Part shown: one piece after another, positions 9,118 through 16,644 of the stretch
Position numbering within the stretch: position 1 is the first letter of the stretch
Layout: every line of letters begins with the position of its first letter
Origin: a virus
Virus record (IMG/VR): IMGVR_UViG_3300044624_003061
Location: 1-33,698 of that record
Reading direction: 5' to 3' (one strand)
DNA: 33,698 nt
Position numbers and translations under genes: made by a program
The notes under the pieces: generated by a model
What the model saw: only the letters and a program-made list of their open reading frames with translations
Database searches by the model: none
Told to the model about the DNA's origin: nothing

Positions 9118-9572
9118 AAAACAAATTCACTGATCGCAATCCCGATGCAAAGCGCAGCACTACCGCCATCGCGAACAAGCTCGAAATCATTGCCTGTGGT
9201 ATCGCAGATGAATTGATTTCCGGCGCACAAGTTCTTCGAGGCAATCTTGACATTCAAGATAAAGTCAAGATTCTAGATTCACTTCGCAACTACTACGCGA
9301 CAGTGAATAAGCTGGATGCTCCCGAACACGCTGGAGGCGCTTTTGACAACTTCCGTAAGCAGATTGCGAATGGTGGAGGAGGAGGAGATCTCCCTTCCGG
9401 AGATGCCGGCGGAGAATCCGATGGAAGCCGTCGCCGTGCTGGAACGACAGCTCGCGGAGTTACGGTCATCCCACTCCATGGTTCTTCACGAGATGAAGAC
9501 GATGAAGATGGCGCTGGCGGAAATTCCGAAGACGCAGGAAGCGGTTACGAGCCTGGTGCTCGGGCTAGCTAA
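9114..9572 (+). CDS. Hypothetical phage protein with acidic low-complexity tail
   Basis: 152 residues; the start overlaps the previous stop (ATGA). Residues 1-85 look like a folded helical domain (AIANKLEIIACGIADELISG, KVKILDSLRNYYATVNKL). From about 86 the chain turns into Gly/Asp/Ser/Glu-rich low complexity. That is where a second gene (9421-9738) is read in another frame over 152 bases, which may explain the tail's composition. No family recognised; a small accessory virion or packaging protein is possible. Confidence 0.65.
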   Translation: MKNKFTDRNPDAKRSTTAIANKLEIIACGIADELISGAQVLRGNLDIQDKVKILDSLRNYYATVNKLDAPEHAGGAFDNFRKQIANGGGGGDLPSGDAGGESDGSRRRAGTTARGVTVIPLHGSSRDEDDEDGAGGNSEDAGSGYEPGARAS

Positions 9573-9738
9573 GGGCATCGGAAGCAAGCTCGGACATTTT
9601 GTTCTTCCGGCTGCCGCTACCGGCGGGGCGTTCTGGCTTTGGAATAACGCGCTGTCCGCGCCGGATCTTTTCAAGCTGGTAGGTCTTGGGCTTTACGGCG
9701 GACTGGTGCTGTTCCCGCTGATTTACTGGCGGAAGTAA
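9421..9738 (+). CDS. Coiled-coil membrane protein, holin or spanin candidate
   Basis: 105 residues from ATG 9421, which has GGAG 6 bases upstream; in-frame ATGs at 9316, 9370 and 9403 lack good spacing. The N-terminal half is a heptad-like helix (VLERQLAELRSSH through AEIPKTQEAV). Two hydrophobic segments follow (HFVLPAAATGGAFWLW and LVGLGLYGGLVLFPLIYW), then a short basic tail (RK). Small size, topology and place at the end of the virion genes suit a holin-like protein, but no lysis enzyme is adjacent. It is read in a different frame over the end of the preceding gene and ends in a TAATG overlap with the next. Confidence 0.5.
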   Translation: MEAVAVLERQLAELRSSHSMVLHEMKTMKMALAEIPKTQEAVTSLVLGLAKGIGSKLGHFVLPAAATGGAFWLWNNALSAPDLFKLVGLGLYGGLVLFPLIYWRK

Positions 9739-10121
9739 TGGCGCAGCCGCTGCCTTCCTTTGGTGCTCCCACCATGGGCGGGTATAGCCCACATCTGATC
9801 TACACTGTGCAATCGCTAGCGTCTGTCAACTCGACGCTAGTGCTTGCTCGGCCTGGAGTGCTCAGCCAGATTTCGCTTAGCAACCACGATGCTGCCCATC
9901 ACTTCATCAAGTTCTACAACAAGGCAACTGCGCCTGTTGTTGGAACAGACGTTCCGCTGGCAACACTGCAGATTCCGACCAAAGACACCATCGTTATTAC
10001 GCTACCGTTTGGGCTCAATTTTTCCAACGGCATCGGCTTTGGCCTGACGAAGAATCCAGAAATCTCTGATACGACTCCTATTCCGGCTAACGGCATTGTT
10101 GGCTTTTTTACTTACGTGTGA
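9738..10121 (+). CDS. Small beta-sandwich virion protein, decoration or tail type
   Basis: 127 residues. The run NSTLVLARPGVLSQISLSN, then FIKFYNKATAPVVGTDVPL, FGLNFSNGIGFGLT and a terminal GFFTYV matches a pattern I recognise from small phage structural proteins (NATxVKAxPG...LKLYNKAxAPTVGTDxP...GIxxAxT). It is all-beta with no catalytic motif. Neighbours 10403-10540 and 10537-10827 are also small beta proteins of phage surface type, so this may be a head decoration or tail accessory protein. Confidence 0.6.
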   Translation: MAQPLPSFGAPTMGGYSPHLIYTVQSLASVNSTLVLARPGVLSQISLSNHDAAHHFIKFYNKATAPVVGTDVPLATLQIPTKDTIVITLPFGLNFSNGIGFGLTKNPEISDTTPIPANGIVGFFTYV

Positions 10122-10124
10122 GCG

Positions 10125-10391
10125 ATGACGGAATTCGGCATAAATCCTGGGACGCTTGCTTTTATGGGTGTGCTGATCGGGCATATCGTAGCGATGGCAT
10201 GGTGGGGTTCAAGCATGAACTCTCGACTGAACGCGCTAGAAGATCACAAAGAAAGTTTCACCGAGCGTATGGATTTACTTGAGCAGCATATCAAAGAAAC
10301 GAAAGATATGCTGCACAAGATGGAAGTGCTGCTAGCTCGTATTGATGAACGGGTTGGGAGTAAGAAGGCACCTTTGGCGGATAGTCCGTAG
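10125..10391 (+). CDS. Holin-like small membrane protein (TM plus coiled coil)
   Basis: 88 residues beginning 3 bases after the previous stop. A single transmembrane helix (residues about 9-27, LAFMGVLIGHIVAMAWW) is followed by a long charged coiled coil (about 33-78). Many phage genomes carry one such gene in the virion/lysis region, often annotated as holin or haemolysin XhlA-like, although XhlA has the opposite domain order. Function not shown by any catalytic residue; it could also be a spanin-like or envelope-tethering protein. Confidence 0.5.
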   Translation: MTEFGINPGTLAFMGVLIGHIVAMAWWGSSMNSRLNALEDHKESFTERMDLLEQHIKETKDMLHKMEVLLARIDERVGSKKAPLADSP

Positions 10392-10402
10392 GAACCTTTT
10401 AT

Positions 10403-10540
10403 ATGTCTGGCACCGGCGTTCCTCTTTACCGCGAACTCTACATCGACCCTGACGTTCGAGATATTGACGTGCCTGCGGACACGCGAGATCTTCTGATCGA
10501 CGATGACATTCGAGAAATTTCTATAGGATCTGACGAATGA
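10403..10540 (+). CDS. 45-residue repeat protein, small virion component
   Basis: Short gene from ATG 10403 (AGGA 9 bases upstream) to TGA 10538-10540, which overlaps the next ATG (ATGA at 10537). The protein has three imperfect repeats about 9-11 residues long: DPDVRDIDVPA, DTRDLLIDD, DIREISIGS, each with an acidic-x-x-R-D/E-hydrophobic core that would make a beta strand. Similar tiny charged repeat proteins occur next to the beta-sandwich protein that follows here. Supported by good start context, tight coupling and composition; function unknown. Confidence 0.6.
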   Translation: MSGTGVPLYRELYIDPDVRDIDVPADTRDLLIDDDIREISIGSDE

Positions 10541-10827
10541 CCTCGAACGTCATCCGAAGCTTTTCTCCGAGCAACACTTCGGACACTGATAAGTATTCGT
10601 TTAATTGGGCGGCGAAGCTCGCACAAAGCGAAACCATTTCTTCTGCTACGCTTGCCGTAAGCCCAGCAGGTCCGACGTTAAGTGCCGCGACTATCGCTGG
10701 GCCGAAGGTGCTCTTCACGGTTGCAGGCGGCACTACCAACGTCACCTATACAATCTCGTGCACGATTGGAACGAGTGCTTCCCGCACGATCAAGCGTAGC
10801 GGGAAGCTGCAGGTTATTGCACTTTAG
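10537..10827 (+). CDS. Small Ig-like beta protein, fibre/tail-adaptor type
   Basis: 96 residues. The order KYSFNWAAKLAQSETISSATLAV, then VLFTVAGGTTNVTYTISCTI and SRTIKRSGKLQVI follows a family I recognise in many phages (DY-x-W...L..GDTI..sxwtV...GGTxGTTYtVtxxIxTsxGRtxxRSfxlxV), a small all-beta domain near tail or fibre genes. Last plus-strand gene of the virion module; its stop lies 14 bases inside the convergent helicase gene. Confidence 0.6.
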   Translation: MTSNVIRSFSPSNTSDTDKYSFNWAAKLAQSETISSATLAVSPAGPTLSAATIAGPKVLFTVAGGTTNVTYTISCTIGTSASRTIKRSGKLQVIAL

Positions 10828-12004
10828 GGATATAGGTTCGGGAAGAACCTTCTCCGACAAGCGTGAACATGCCGGTTTGAACTAGCTCTTGAATGCAAGA
10901 GTTCAAGTGCTGCGGCGCTACGTCTTGAAGCAGCTTGCGTTTAAGCGTAAGCTCTGAGAGGCCCTTCGGGTATTCTAGCTTCGCCCAAGACCATGCGTTC
11001 TGCAGCGCGCCGATCAGCGGGTTTGTCCCGAAGTGCTCGAATGCGCCCGCGGCAGATGCTTCGGAACCAAGCAGCAGCTCCTTTGCACGTTCCGCATGTG
11101 CGAGAGTAATCTCCTTACTTGAAGACTCACTTGCGGAAATAATCATCGCCAGCTTCGTAAGGTGGAACCAGCGCCGGGGGATATACTCCGCCATCTTTGC
11201 TTCCGACGGTATCGGCTTGATGCCTTCATCAATCCAGGTCTGGAACGCGCGCCCTGCATCTGCTGAGAACGTAAACGCGCCGGACAGGTTATGAATGTCC
11301 CGAAGATCAAAAAGCAGCGAAGCGTAATCCGGCGCTTCCCGCTGAAGCGGCACGCCATCAGCATCGAACAGCTTCGGCAGCCGAACCTCATCTGAATAAA
11401 TAATGTTCAGCCGTGCGGTAAAGCCAAGTCCGATCGCGGCGTTGCCGAAGTTTTCCGCCAGCGTCTTCGGGGTAATCCCGCCGATCATTGTAAGGCAAAG
11501 ATTTTCAATCTTGTCCTCATCGCGGGAAAGCGTCTGGTAGCTCCACTGCGACGCGCAATCATAGAAGTCCGTCAGAAGGATCGTGAAGTCTTTGTCGTTC
11601 GGGCGGACAAGCGTTGAAAGCTCCGAGATGAAAGCCGCGTACGCGCACTGCTTGTAGAACGCATCATGTGGAAGGGAGAACATTCGGTAGCTAAGCGAAA
11701 GGTTCTTGATGAAGCGTTCTGCGGTGCAGCGTGCTGGGGAAAGAAAAACATTCTCACCAAGCTGCGGAAGAAGATCCCGCGCAGGGGAAATAGAAATGCT
11801 TTTCCCAATGCCCGGCGGGCCAACGAGCGCCACGAAGAGATTCGGAAAGATCCTTGTGGAATTAAGATCAATCCAGCACTTCCGTTGAAGAGCAGAGCTT
11901 ACTGTTGCAAGGGCAGTCCACCGACGGTAGATCTCTGGGGCATTAGTCTTACTTCCCAGCGATGTGAAGCTTTCGATCCAAGAACGATGTTGGCGCGGGA
12001 GCAT
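10814..12004 (-). CDS. DUF3987-type P-loop helicase/primase-like ATPase
   Basis: 396 residues. N-terminal motif APEIYRRWTALATVSSALQRKCW then a strand PNLFVALV leading to Walker A GPPGIGKS (62-69). An acidic Walker B-like site is at AAFISELSTL (E128), a sensor-like strand at MIGGITP (173-179) and an Arg at 198 (FTARLNIIYSDE). This architecture is typical of the DUF3987 family found as replicative helicase or helicase-loader proteins in phages and plasmids. The C-terminal 70 residues look like a winged helix. It starts 56 bases inside the polymerase gene, so translation is probably coupled. Inferred to unwind DNA for the adjacent polymerase. Confidence 0.7.
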   Translation of the reverse strand: MLPRQHRSWIESFTSLGSKTNAPEIYRRWTALATVSSALQRKCWIDLNSTRIFPNLFVALVGPPGIGKSISISPARDLLPQLGENVFLSPARCTAERFIKNLSLSYRMFSLPHDAFYKQCAYAAFISELSTLVRPNDKDFTILLTDFYDCASQWSYQTLSRDEDKIENLCLTMIGGITPKTLAENFGNAAIGLGFTARLNIIYSDEVRLPKLFDADGVPLQREAPDYASLLFDLRDIHNLSGAFTFSADAGRAFQTWIDEGIKPIPSEAKMAEYIPRRWFHLTKLAMIISASESSSKEITLAHAERAKELLLGSEASAAGAFEHFGTNPLIGALQNAWSWAKLEYPKGLSELTLKRKLLQDVAPQHLNSCIQELVQTGMFTLVGEGSSRTYIPKVQ

Positions 12005-13505
12005 CTCGTGTATCAGAGCCTTTCCACTTCATAAGTCCGTGGGGATTTTCTTTCGAGTGGAACTTCCCCCAATTCCATCCGACGGCGGCTTCAGTGTTGA
12101 TTATGCATTCTCTGCCGTGGATGGTAACGGGGACTTTAAGAAGCTCTGCAACCTTTGGGATAAGCCAGGACTCGTCTTCGGGGCGGTATTGAAACTTGAT
12201 GGAGTCATGAACCTGAGTAAGCAGTTGTATTGGTCCAGCATCGCGCACGAAAGAGTCAAGGTTTTTCCAGACATTGTAAAAGCCTAGGTTAAGGATATCG
12301 CCGATGGAAGACTGCGGCGAGTAAGCAATCGCACTCTTTACCGTGTCGTTATCCCAAGGGCGGCCTGGGAAGAAGCACCGCCGACCAAGCGGAGTTGTAA
12401 TGCTTCGGTCTTTCGCGAGCGCCAGCCGCACGGAGTTCTGCCATTGGCGGATCTCTGGAAACGCTTTGAAGTAAGCGTGCTGGAAAGACTCTGCGCCTTC
12501 CCGCGGGATCTTGAGATGCATCGAAAGCACCGCAGGCGATCCGCCGTAGTTGCTTCCGTGGCCTCCCCGCTTCGCCATATCGCGGTAGGAGAAATGCCGG
12601 TAGAACGGCTGTTCCGCGATCTTGCGAGGTTCATTGGTTCCTGGGGGAAATCTATCGGGCCAGACGAGCATTGTTGGTGTAGTATGTAGATCGCTTGAAA
12701 GGCAAGCGCGTAGGTAATTGTCGCCCCAAAGGAGTGCCAAATACGCGACAAGCTTTGACTCCGCCTGCTCAAGATCGAATTGCGCGAACTTCAAACCTGC
12801 GTCAGGAACAAAGACTCGGCGCATCTCATCAGAGATATTCTGTAGGTTTGTCCCGCCTCCGAAGGCGGACTCGTTGCTTGACCAGCGACCTGAAAGCGTG
12901 CCCGCGACTTGATACGAGCAGTGCATCCGGTTAGAACCTTGCGACGCAAGCAGCACCTGGATTTGCTTATCGCAATCGCGGATTGAAAGAATAAGATCGC
13001 AGAACGGCTTTGCCTTGGGAAGCTTCTGAAGCTTTTCCAGCGCCTCTCGGTTCGTCGTGATCGTTTCTTCTTTAGTCTGCCGGTTGAAGTTTTTGATTGC
13101 CGGGATTGCAAGGTGCTCGTAGAAGAGCGCTTGAAGCTGCTGCGGGGAGTTCGGATTGATCCCGAAGTGTTTCTTGTGCTTCGGATCGAAGTATGGCTCG
13201 AGCCCAAGACCTTCAGTCGTCAAGCGGAAGAACGTCTGTTCGCATCGCGCACGCTCTTCGCGCAGATCAGCTAGCAACGAAAGCACACGATTAGAGTCAA
13301 GCCGCACGCCACGGTTCATCAGCGTGAACGCAGGCCCTTGCATCGTGCGAGACATGTCGTAGGCGAAGCCTGCTTCGGGGATCTTCGGGGCAAGCTTCTC
13401 AAAGACTTCTAAAGTGATGCAGCAATCGAGCGCGTTATACGCCCAATACTGCTGCATCGGGTTCAGCTTGCTTACGTCGAGAGACGCCGATTCAAGAACT
13501 CGCAT
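11949..13505 (-). CDS. Family A DNA polymerase, polymerase half with only Exo III motif
   Basis: 518 residues. Motif A is FAQFDLEQAE (D244, E249). Motif B is RDMAKRGGHGSNYGG (R308, K312, Y320). Motif C is QVHDSI (D434); the usual Glu after the catalytic Asp is Ser here. The N-terminus begins abruptly with QYWAYNALDCCITLE, which is the third motif (Y23, D27) of a 3'-5' exonuclease domain. Exo I and II are missing here but present at the end of the gene at 14069-15094, so the proofreading domain is split over two genes. Start is a TAATG overlap with the upstream gene. It should copy phage DNA in the cytoplasm with the helicase that follows. Confidence 0.9.
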   Translation of the reverse strand: MRVLESASLDVSKLNPMQQYWAYNALDCCITLEVFEKLAPKIPEAGFAYDMSRTMQGPAFTLMNRGVRLDSNRVLSLLADLREERARCEQTFFRLTTEGLGLEPYFDPKHKKHFGINPNSPQQLQALFYEHLAIPAIKNFNRQTKEETITTNREALEKLQKLPKAKPFCDLILSIRDCDKQIQVLLASQGSNRMHCSYQVAGTLSGRWSSNESAFGGGTNLQNISDEMRRVFVPDAGLKFAQFDLEQAESKLVAYLALLWGDNYLRACLSSDLHTTPTMLVWPDRFPPGTNEPRKIAEQPFYRHFSYRDMAKRGGHGSNYGGSPAVLSMHLKIPREGAESFQHAYFKAFPEIRQWQNSVRLALAKDRSITTPLGRRCFFPGRPWDNDTVKSAIAYSPQSSIGDILNLGFYNVWKNLDSFVRDAGPIQLLTQVHDSIKFQYRPEDESWLIPKVAELLKVPVTIHGRECIINTEAAVGWNWGKFHSKENPHGLMKWKGSDTRDAPAPTSFLDRKLHIAGK

Positions 13506-13834
13506 TATTTATAGATGGTCCTGCTAACGGCTTTGACTTGCCGATACTTTGCCCAGCGCCAAGCGAGTTGCATTCCCGGCGACATTCCGAAGTCCACGTA
13601 GAACGCGACAAGATCAGCGCGCTCGATCATGCGCTTGTTGACTTCGAGTCCTTCGGTGCGCTGCTCTTCGTCTTCTTCGTAGAGCGCTTCCGTCCAGGCT
13701 AGGATCGCGTGCGAAGCCCAAGGAATCTCATTCCGCGCAAGCGCGTCCCGAATACACGCGCGAAGATACTTCTTCGCTTTCTCTCCACCGCCCAGGCCAG
13801 CCCAGGGGCTTTCAACTACAACTAGGTTTGTCAT
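13505..13834 (-). CDS. DUF7768-like (deoxyribosyltransferase-like) protein
   Basis: 109 residues. The pattern VVVESPWAG, YLRACIRDALARNEIPWASH, an acidic-R-x-x-G-L step, then ADLVAFYVDFGMSPGMQLAW matches small Rossmann-like proteins related to nucleoside 2-deoxyribosyltransferases and often found in phages. No substrate is known from the sequence. It lies, with the next small gene, between the two halves of the split polymerase; start ATGA, end TAATG, so it is translationally coupled on both sides. Confidence 0.7.
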   Translation of the reverse strand: MTNLVVVESPWAGLGGGEKAKKYLRACIRDALARNEIPWASHAILAWTEALYEEDEEQRTEGLEVNKRMIERADLVAFYVDFGMSPGMQLAWRWAKYRQVKAVSRTIYK

Positions 13835-14067
13835 TCTGTCGCGAGCGCCTCTTCGATACCATCAGGAAGGGACTTGATATTCGGAAGCGCGGCCTGCGCA
13901 ATCCGAAGATACGTAGTCAAAGGAAGCGACAGCATGACGCTCCAATGGGAGGAGATCATATCTGCGAAGCGCTCGTGCACTTCAATAACCGTTCTTCCAT
14001 TCCACTGCGGATGATTCTTAATCAGATACGCGCGGAAGTGTCCGGTGTCGATCACAAGCTGCTTCAT
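13831..14067 (-). CDS. Hypothetical protein in the split polymerase locus (78 aa)
   Basis: ATG 14067 lies one base after the TGA of the UDG-like/exonuclease gene, with AAAAGG 9-10 bases upstream inside that gene; this is better than the longer frame starting at 14142. The protein is a mixed alpha/beta chain (KQLVIDTGHFRAYLI, TVIEVHERFADMISSHW) with no motif I recognise. It is not an intein, homing nuclease or exonuclease fragment by eye. Ends in an ATGA overlap with the DUF7768-like gene. Confidence 0.65.
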   Translation of the reverse strand: MKQLVIDTGHFRAYLIKNHPQWNGRTVIEVHERFADMISSHWSVMLSLPLTTYLRIAQAALPNIKSLPDGIEEALATE

Positions 14068-14068
14068 G

Positions 14069-15094
14069 TCATTCATCCCTTTTGAGGTCGTGGGTGTCAC
14101 CGCCACGGACACGCCAACGTTTCCAAGCCCTGTCATTGGCATAGATTGATCCTAAGAAGTCCAGCCCTTTCTGCAAAGCCGGATAAAGCGAGTGGTGGAG
14201 GAGCATCGTATCGTGCAGGAAGTTTACCACGGGGATTTGATACTTAAAGAGATATTGCACGTCATAGAGGCCGTTCTGCGCGATTTTTATCGCAGGCGAA
14301 GCGCAGATCTTCCTTACGCACTTGTAGGCGAATACCTCGTCTTCTTGGCTCCAGTAGTTTTCATTCCCGAACCAGAAGGGAATAACGAAGGACTCTTCCC
14401 GGTTCGGCGCGAAGCCGATGCAGGTGATTTGCTTCGCGCGAGTCTCGATATCGAACGCAAGAAACTCTTCCGCGCAAAGCCGTTCAGTCCAAAACTCCAT
14501 ATCGCGCCGAGTCGGTTCGATGTAGATTTTTCGGTTGATAAGATCTGCGAGAGGGGACTCAGCTTCGCGGACAGTCTTAAGGAAGTCCGCTACAACTGAA
14601 GGGCGCCATTCGTAATTTGCGAGCACGCCATTGATCGCGTAGGTCGGAATGACTTTTGTTGTCTTGTAGAAGTGCAGCGCGCCGCGGAGCTTGCCGATGC
14701 CGGAGACTCCGCAAAGCGACGCAAGCGGAATATTCCCAAGCGCCACGATCACATTCGGAGCGCACTTCGCAATCGTATTTGCAAGGCGCTCAAGCGCGGG
14801 CTGCACCAGCTTCGGATCAGCTACACCCTTCTTGCAAGGGATCGCACGCCAGGGGCGGAGCAAATCTACCGAAGCCTTGATGCTCTTTCGGTCAATTGCC
14901 CAGGCATTGATATCGCCATTTGGCGGGCGAGTCGTAAAAATAGAAGTGATCTCAACGTTGCTACGCGAAAGCCCCACGTCGGCAAGGATACTATCGAGTT
15001 CCTTGCCCGGCGCGGAGCCCATGCTTAGAAGAGTCCCCTGCCGAAGATCGGCCTCGGCAGGGAAGTCCACGACAAGAAGGATCTTAGCTGTCAT
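14069..15094 (-). CDS. Fusion: uracil-DNA-glycosylase-like domain + Exo I/II half of 3'-5' exonuclease
   Basis: 341 residues. Residues 1-180 follow the family 4/5 UDG plan as seen in phages: LLVVDFPAE, GKELDSILADVGLSRSNVEITS, RPPNGD, NVIVALGNIPLASLCG, GKLRG, VIPTY. The catalytic HP motif expected after PTY is replaced (PTYAINGVL), so glycosylase activity is doubtful. Residues about 205-320 are a DnaQ-like exonuclease: Exo I FLAFDIET (D215, E217), Exo II IAQNGLYDVQYL (N274, D278). The gene stops after the loop WKRWRV (324-329); the missing Exo III motif opens the polymerase gene 564 bases further on. UDG-exonuclease-polymerase fusions are known in phages; here the chain is cut. Confidence 0.8.
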   Translation of the reverse strand: MTAKILLVVDFPAEADLRQGTLLSMGSAPGKELDSILADVGLSRSNVEITSIFTTRPPNGDINAWAIDRKSIKASVDLLRPWRAIPCKKGVADPKLVQPALERLANTIAKCAPNVIVALGNIPLASLCGVSGIGKLRGALHFYKTTKVIPTYAINGVLANYEWRPSVVADFLKTVREAESPLADLINRKIYIEPTRRDMEFWTERLCAEEFLAFDIETRAKQITCIGFAPNREESFVIPFWFGNENYWSQEDEVFAYKCVRKICASPAIKIAQNGLYDVQYLFKYQIPVVNFLHDTMLLHHSLYPALQKGLDFLGSIYANDRAWKRWRVRGGDTHDLKRDE

Positions 15095-15284
15095 TCGCGT
15101 CGAGCTTATTAATTATCTTTTGCAGATATACCGCGAAGTCTAAGGCTTCTTCTTTTGCGTGCTGAAGCCACGCGCGGAGTGCAAGCGGACTGTCTGCAAC
15201 CGAAATGCCATACTTGAGCATACCCGCTTTTGCACGGGCGTCAAGCTCTGTTTGAAGCTGCGCCGTAATTGGATCAGTCGGCAT
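15084..15284 (-). CDS. MazG-like nucleotide pyrophosphohydrolase-type small protein
   Basis: 66 residues. Motif KYG (24-26), then WLQHAKEEALDFAVYLQKII, resembles the single-helix-pair core of small phage MazG-like/dNTP pyrophosphohydrolase proteins (KYG...HxxEExxDAxxYL). Here the usual E-D-A is E-D-F. Its start overlaps the end of the methyltransferase gene and its end overlaps the UDG-like gene, placing it in the replication operon. It may trim unusual nucleotides or affect host alarmones; activity not certain. Confidence 0.65.
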   Translation of the reverse strand: MPTDPITAQLQTELDARAKAGMLKYGISVADSPLALRAWLQHAKEEALDFAVYLQKIINKLDANDS

Positions 15285-16644
15285 CAGATTTCTCCAGTTG
15301 CTTGTTCACGTAGTCAACGTGCTGCTCTTGCACATCGAAGCCCAGGCCAAGAGCAGCGCCGAGGTTCTTCGCAACGCGAAGCGCTGTTCCGCTGCCGCAA
15401 GTCGGATCGAGAATTCGAGTCGTCGGATCGACTACCATCTCAAGGAAGTGCGCCAGCATCGGCGCGGGCTTTTCCGAAAGGTGATATTCGCCGGTCGAGT
15501 TTGCCGTCGGGCCGGAGAAGCTTGCAGCCTTTACCTTCACGATCCGGTTGTCTCCGCGAGAGGCAAAGACCGCCATCTCATATGTGCGCCGCGGCCAGCG
15601 CCGAACATCAGGCGCGATACCTGCGTTGTCGCTCTTGTGCCAGATCAGCGGGAACTCGCTTACAGCCCAGCCGTAATGCGCGAAGCGTGAAGCCAGCTTT
15701 CCGTAGTTTCGCGGCGTGAGCCAGAAGATGCAATGCGCCGCATCAGCAATGAAGCGATCCTGGTTATCGAAAAAAGCCCTGCAAAGCTTGTCAAAAAGCT
15801 CCGGCGAGTCCGGGTATCGCTTGTCGATCGTGTCCCAGCGCACGCCGGAGTTTTGCAGCGGCGCCTTGTCCATGTTGAGTCCGTAAGGGAAATCGCAATG
15901 GATGAGGTTGAAACGCATTCCGATATAGTTGGGCGCCCACTCGAGGAAGTCCTGGGCTACGGCACGGAAGGGGCGGGGTGCCGACATAGGGCGGGGCGCG
16001 GCAGGGAAGGGCGTGGGCGGCGCCGTGGTGCCGGGGGGTGCTACGGGTGCGGGCGGCGCGGGAAGCCCTAGGGCGGCGGCTACGGCGGCTATCGGGGGCG
16101 GTGCAGTAGGAGTCTCTCCCGCTCGCAACATTTCAAAAGCTGCAGAAGTCTTCCGCTGCACAACCGTCTGATACATCTGATAGGCAGAAGACCAAGAAGG
16201 TGCTTTTGCAAGATCAGAATTTACAAGTAGCGCTTCCGCAACGGTAATCATCCGGCTGACCGTCTGGCCGGGAAGACCAAGAGCCTTACCTACGGCTTCG
16301 TTCGGGGCTTTCAGCGTCTGCGCGTATTTCGCAACAGCGGCGACTTCTTCTTGCCACTCCAGCTGCTTCCGCCGAATGTTTTCTTCAAGCTCGATAAGGA
16401 CCAGCTCGGAGTCAGAAAGATCCGACTTGAAAACTGCGTCAATAGAAGGCCAGCCAAGCTTCTTTGCAGCAGTGAGGCGACGTTCACCTGCGATAAGGGT
16501 GAAGCGGCCTTCGGCTTCTGCGACGACAATCGGCGTGATCTGCCCAATCGAAGACGCAAGGCTATTCGCAAGAGAGTTGATATCGCCAAGGTCTTTCCGC
16601 TGGCGCTCGGGTGGAACGTCGATCAGCTCGATAGAGATTAGCAC
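15274..16644 (-). CDS. ParB-type N-terminal domain fused to DNA methyltransferase
   Basis: 456 residues from a GTG start with AAGG 8 bases upstream. Residues 1-100 are a ParB/sulfiredoxin-like nuclease or NTP-binding domain (IAGERRLTAAKKLGW, 51-65, and ELEENIRRKQL). An HTH follows (about 116-139, EAVGKALGLPGQTVSRMI). A Pro/Ala linker (180-225) leads to a beta-class amino-methyltransferase: motif IV IHCDFPYG (251-255, DFPY rather than DPPY) and motif I LDPTCGSGT (413-420). Probably methylates adenine or cytosine in phage DNA, with the ParB/HTH part setting target choice. Whether the DFPY variant is active cannot be told. Overlaps the MazG-like gene. Confidence 0.85.
   Translation of the reverse strand: MLISIELIDVPPERQRKDLGDINSLANSLASSIGQITPIVVAEAEGRFTLIAGERRLTAAKKLGWPSIDAVFKSDLSDSELVLIELEENIRRKQLEWQEEVAAVAKYAQTLKAPNEAVGKALGLPGQTVSRMITVAEALLVNSDLAKAPSWSSAYQMYQTVVQRKTSAAFEMLRAGETPTAPPPIAAVAAALGLPAPPAPVAPPGTTAPPTPFPAAPRPMSAPRPFRAVAQDFLEWAPNYIGMRFNLIHCDFPYGLNMDKAPLQNSGVRWDTIDKRYPDSPELFDKLCRAFFDNQDRFIADAAHCIFWLTPRNYGKLASRFAHYGWAVSEFPLIWHKSDNAGIAPDVRRWPRRTYEMAVFASRGDNRIVKVKAASFSGPTANSTGEYHLSEKPAPMLAHFLEMVVDPTTRILDPTCGSGTALRVAKNLGAALGLGFDVQEQHVDYVNKQLEKSDAD

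Noticed and set aside
13480-14080. Group I intron or intein as the cause of the split polymerase
   Set aside because: The gap encodes two complete, coupled genes, and neither shows intein or homing nuclease motifs. I could not identify intron core elements by eye, so a split gene is preferred; RT-PCR would decide.
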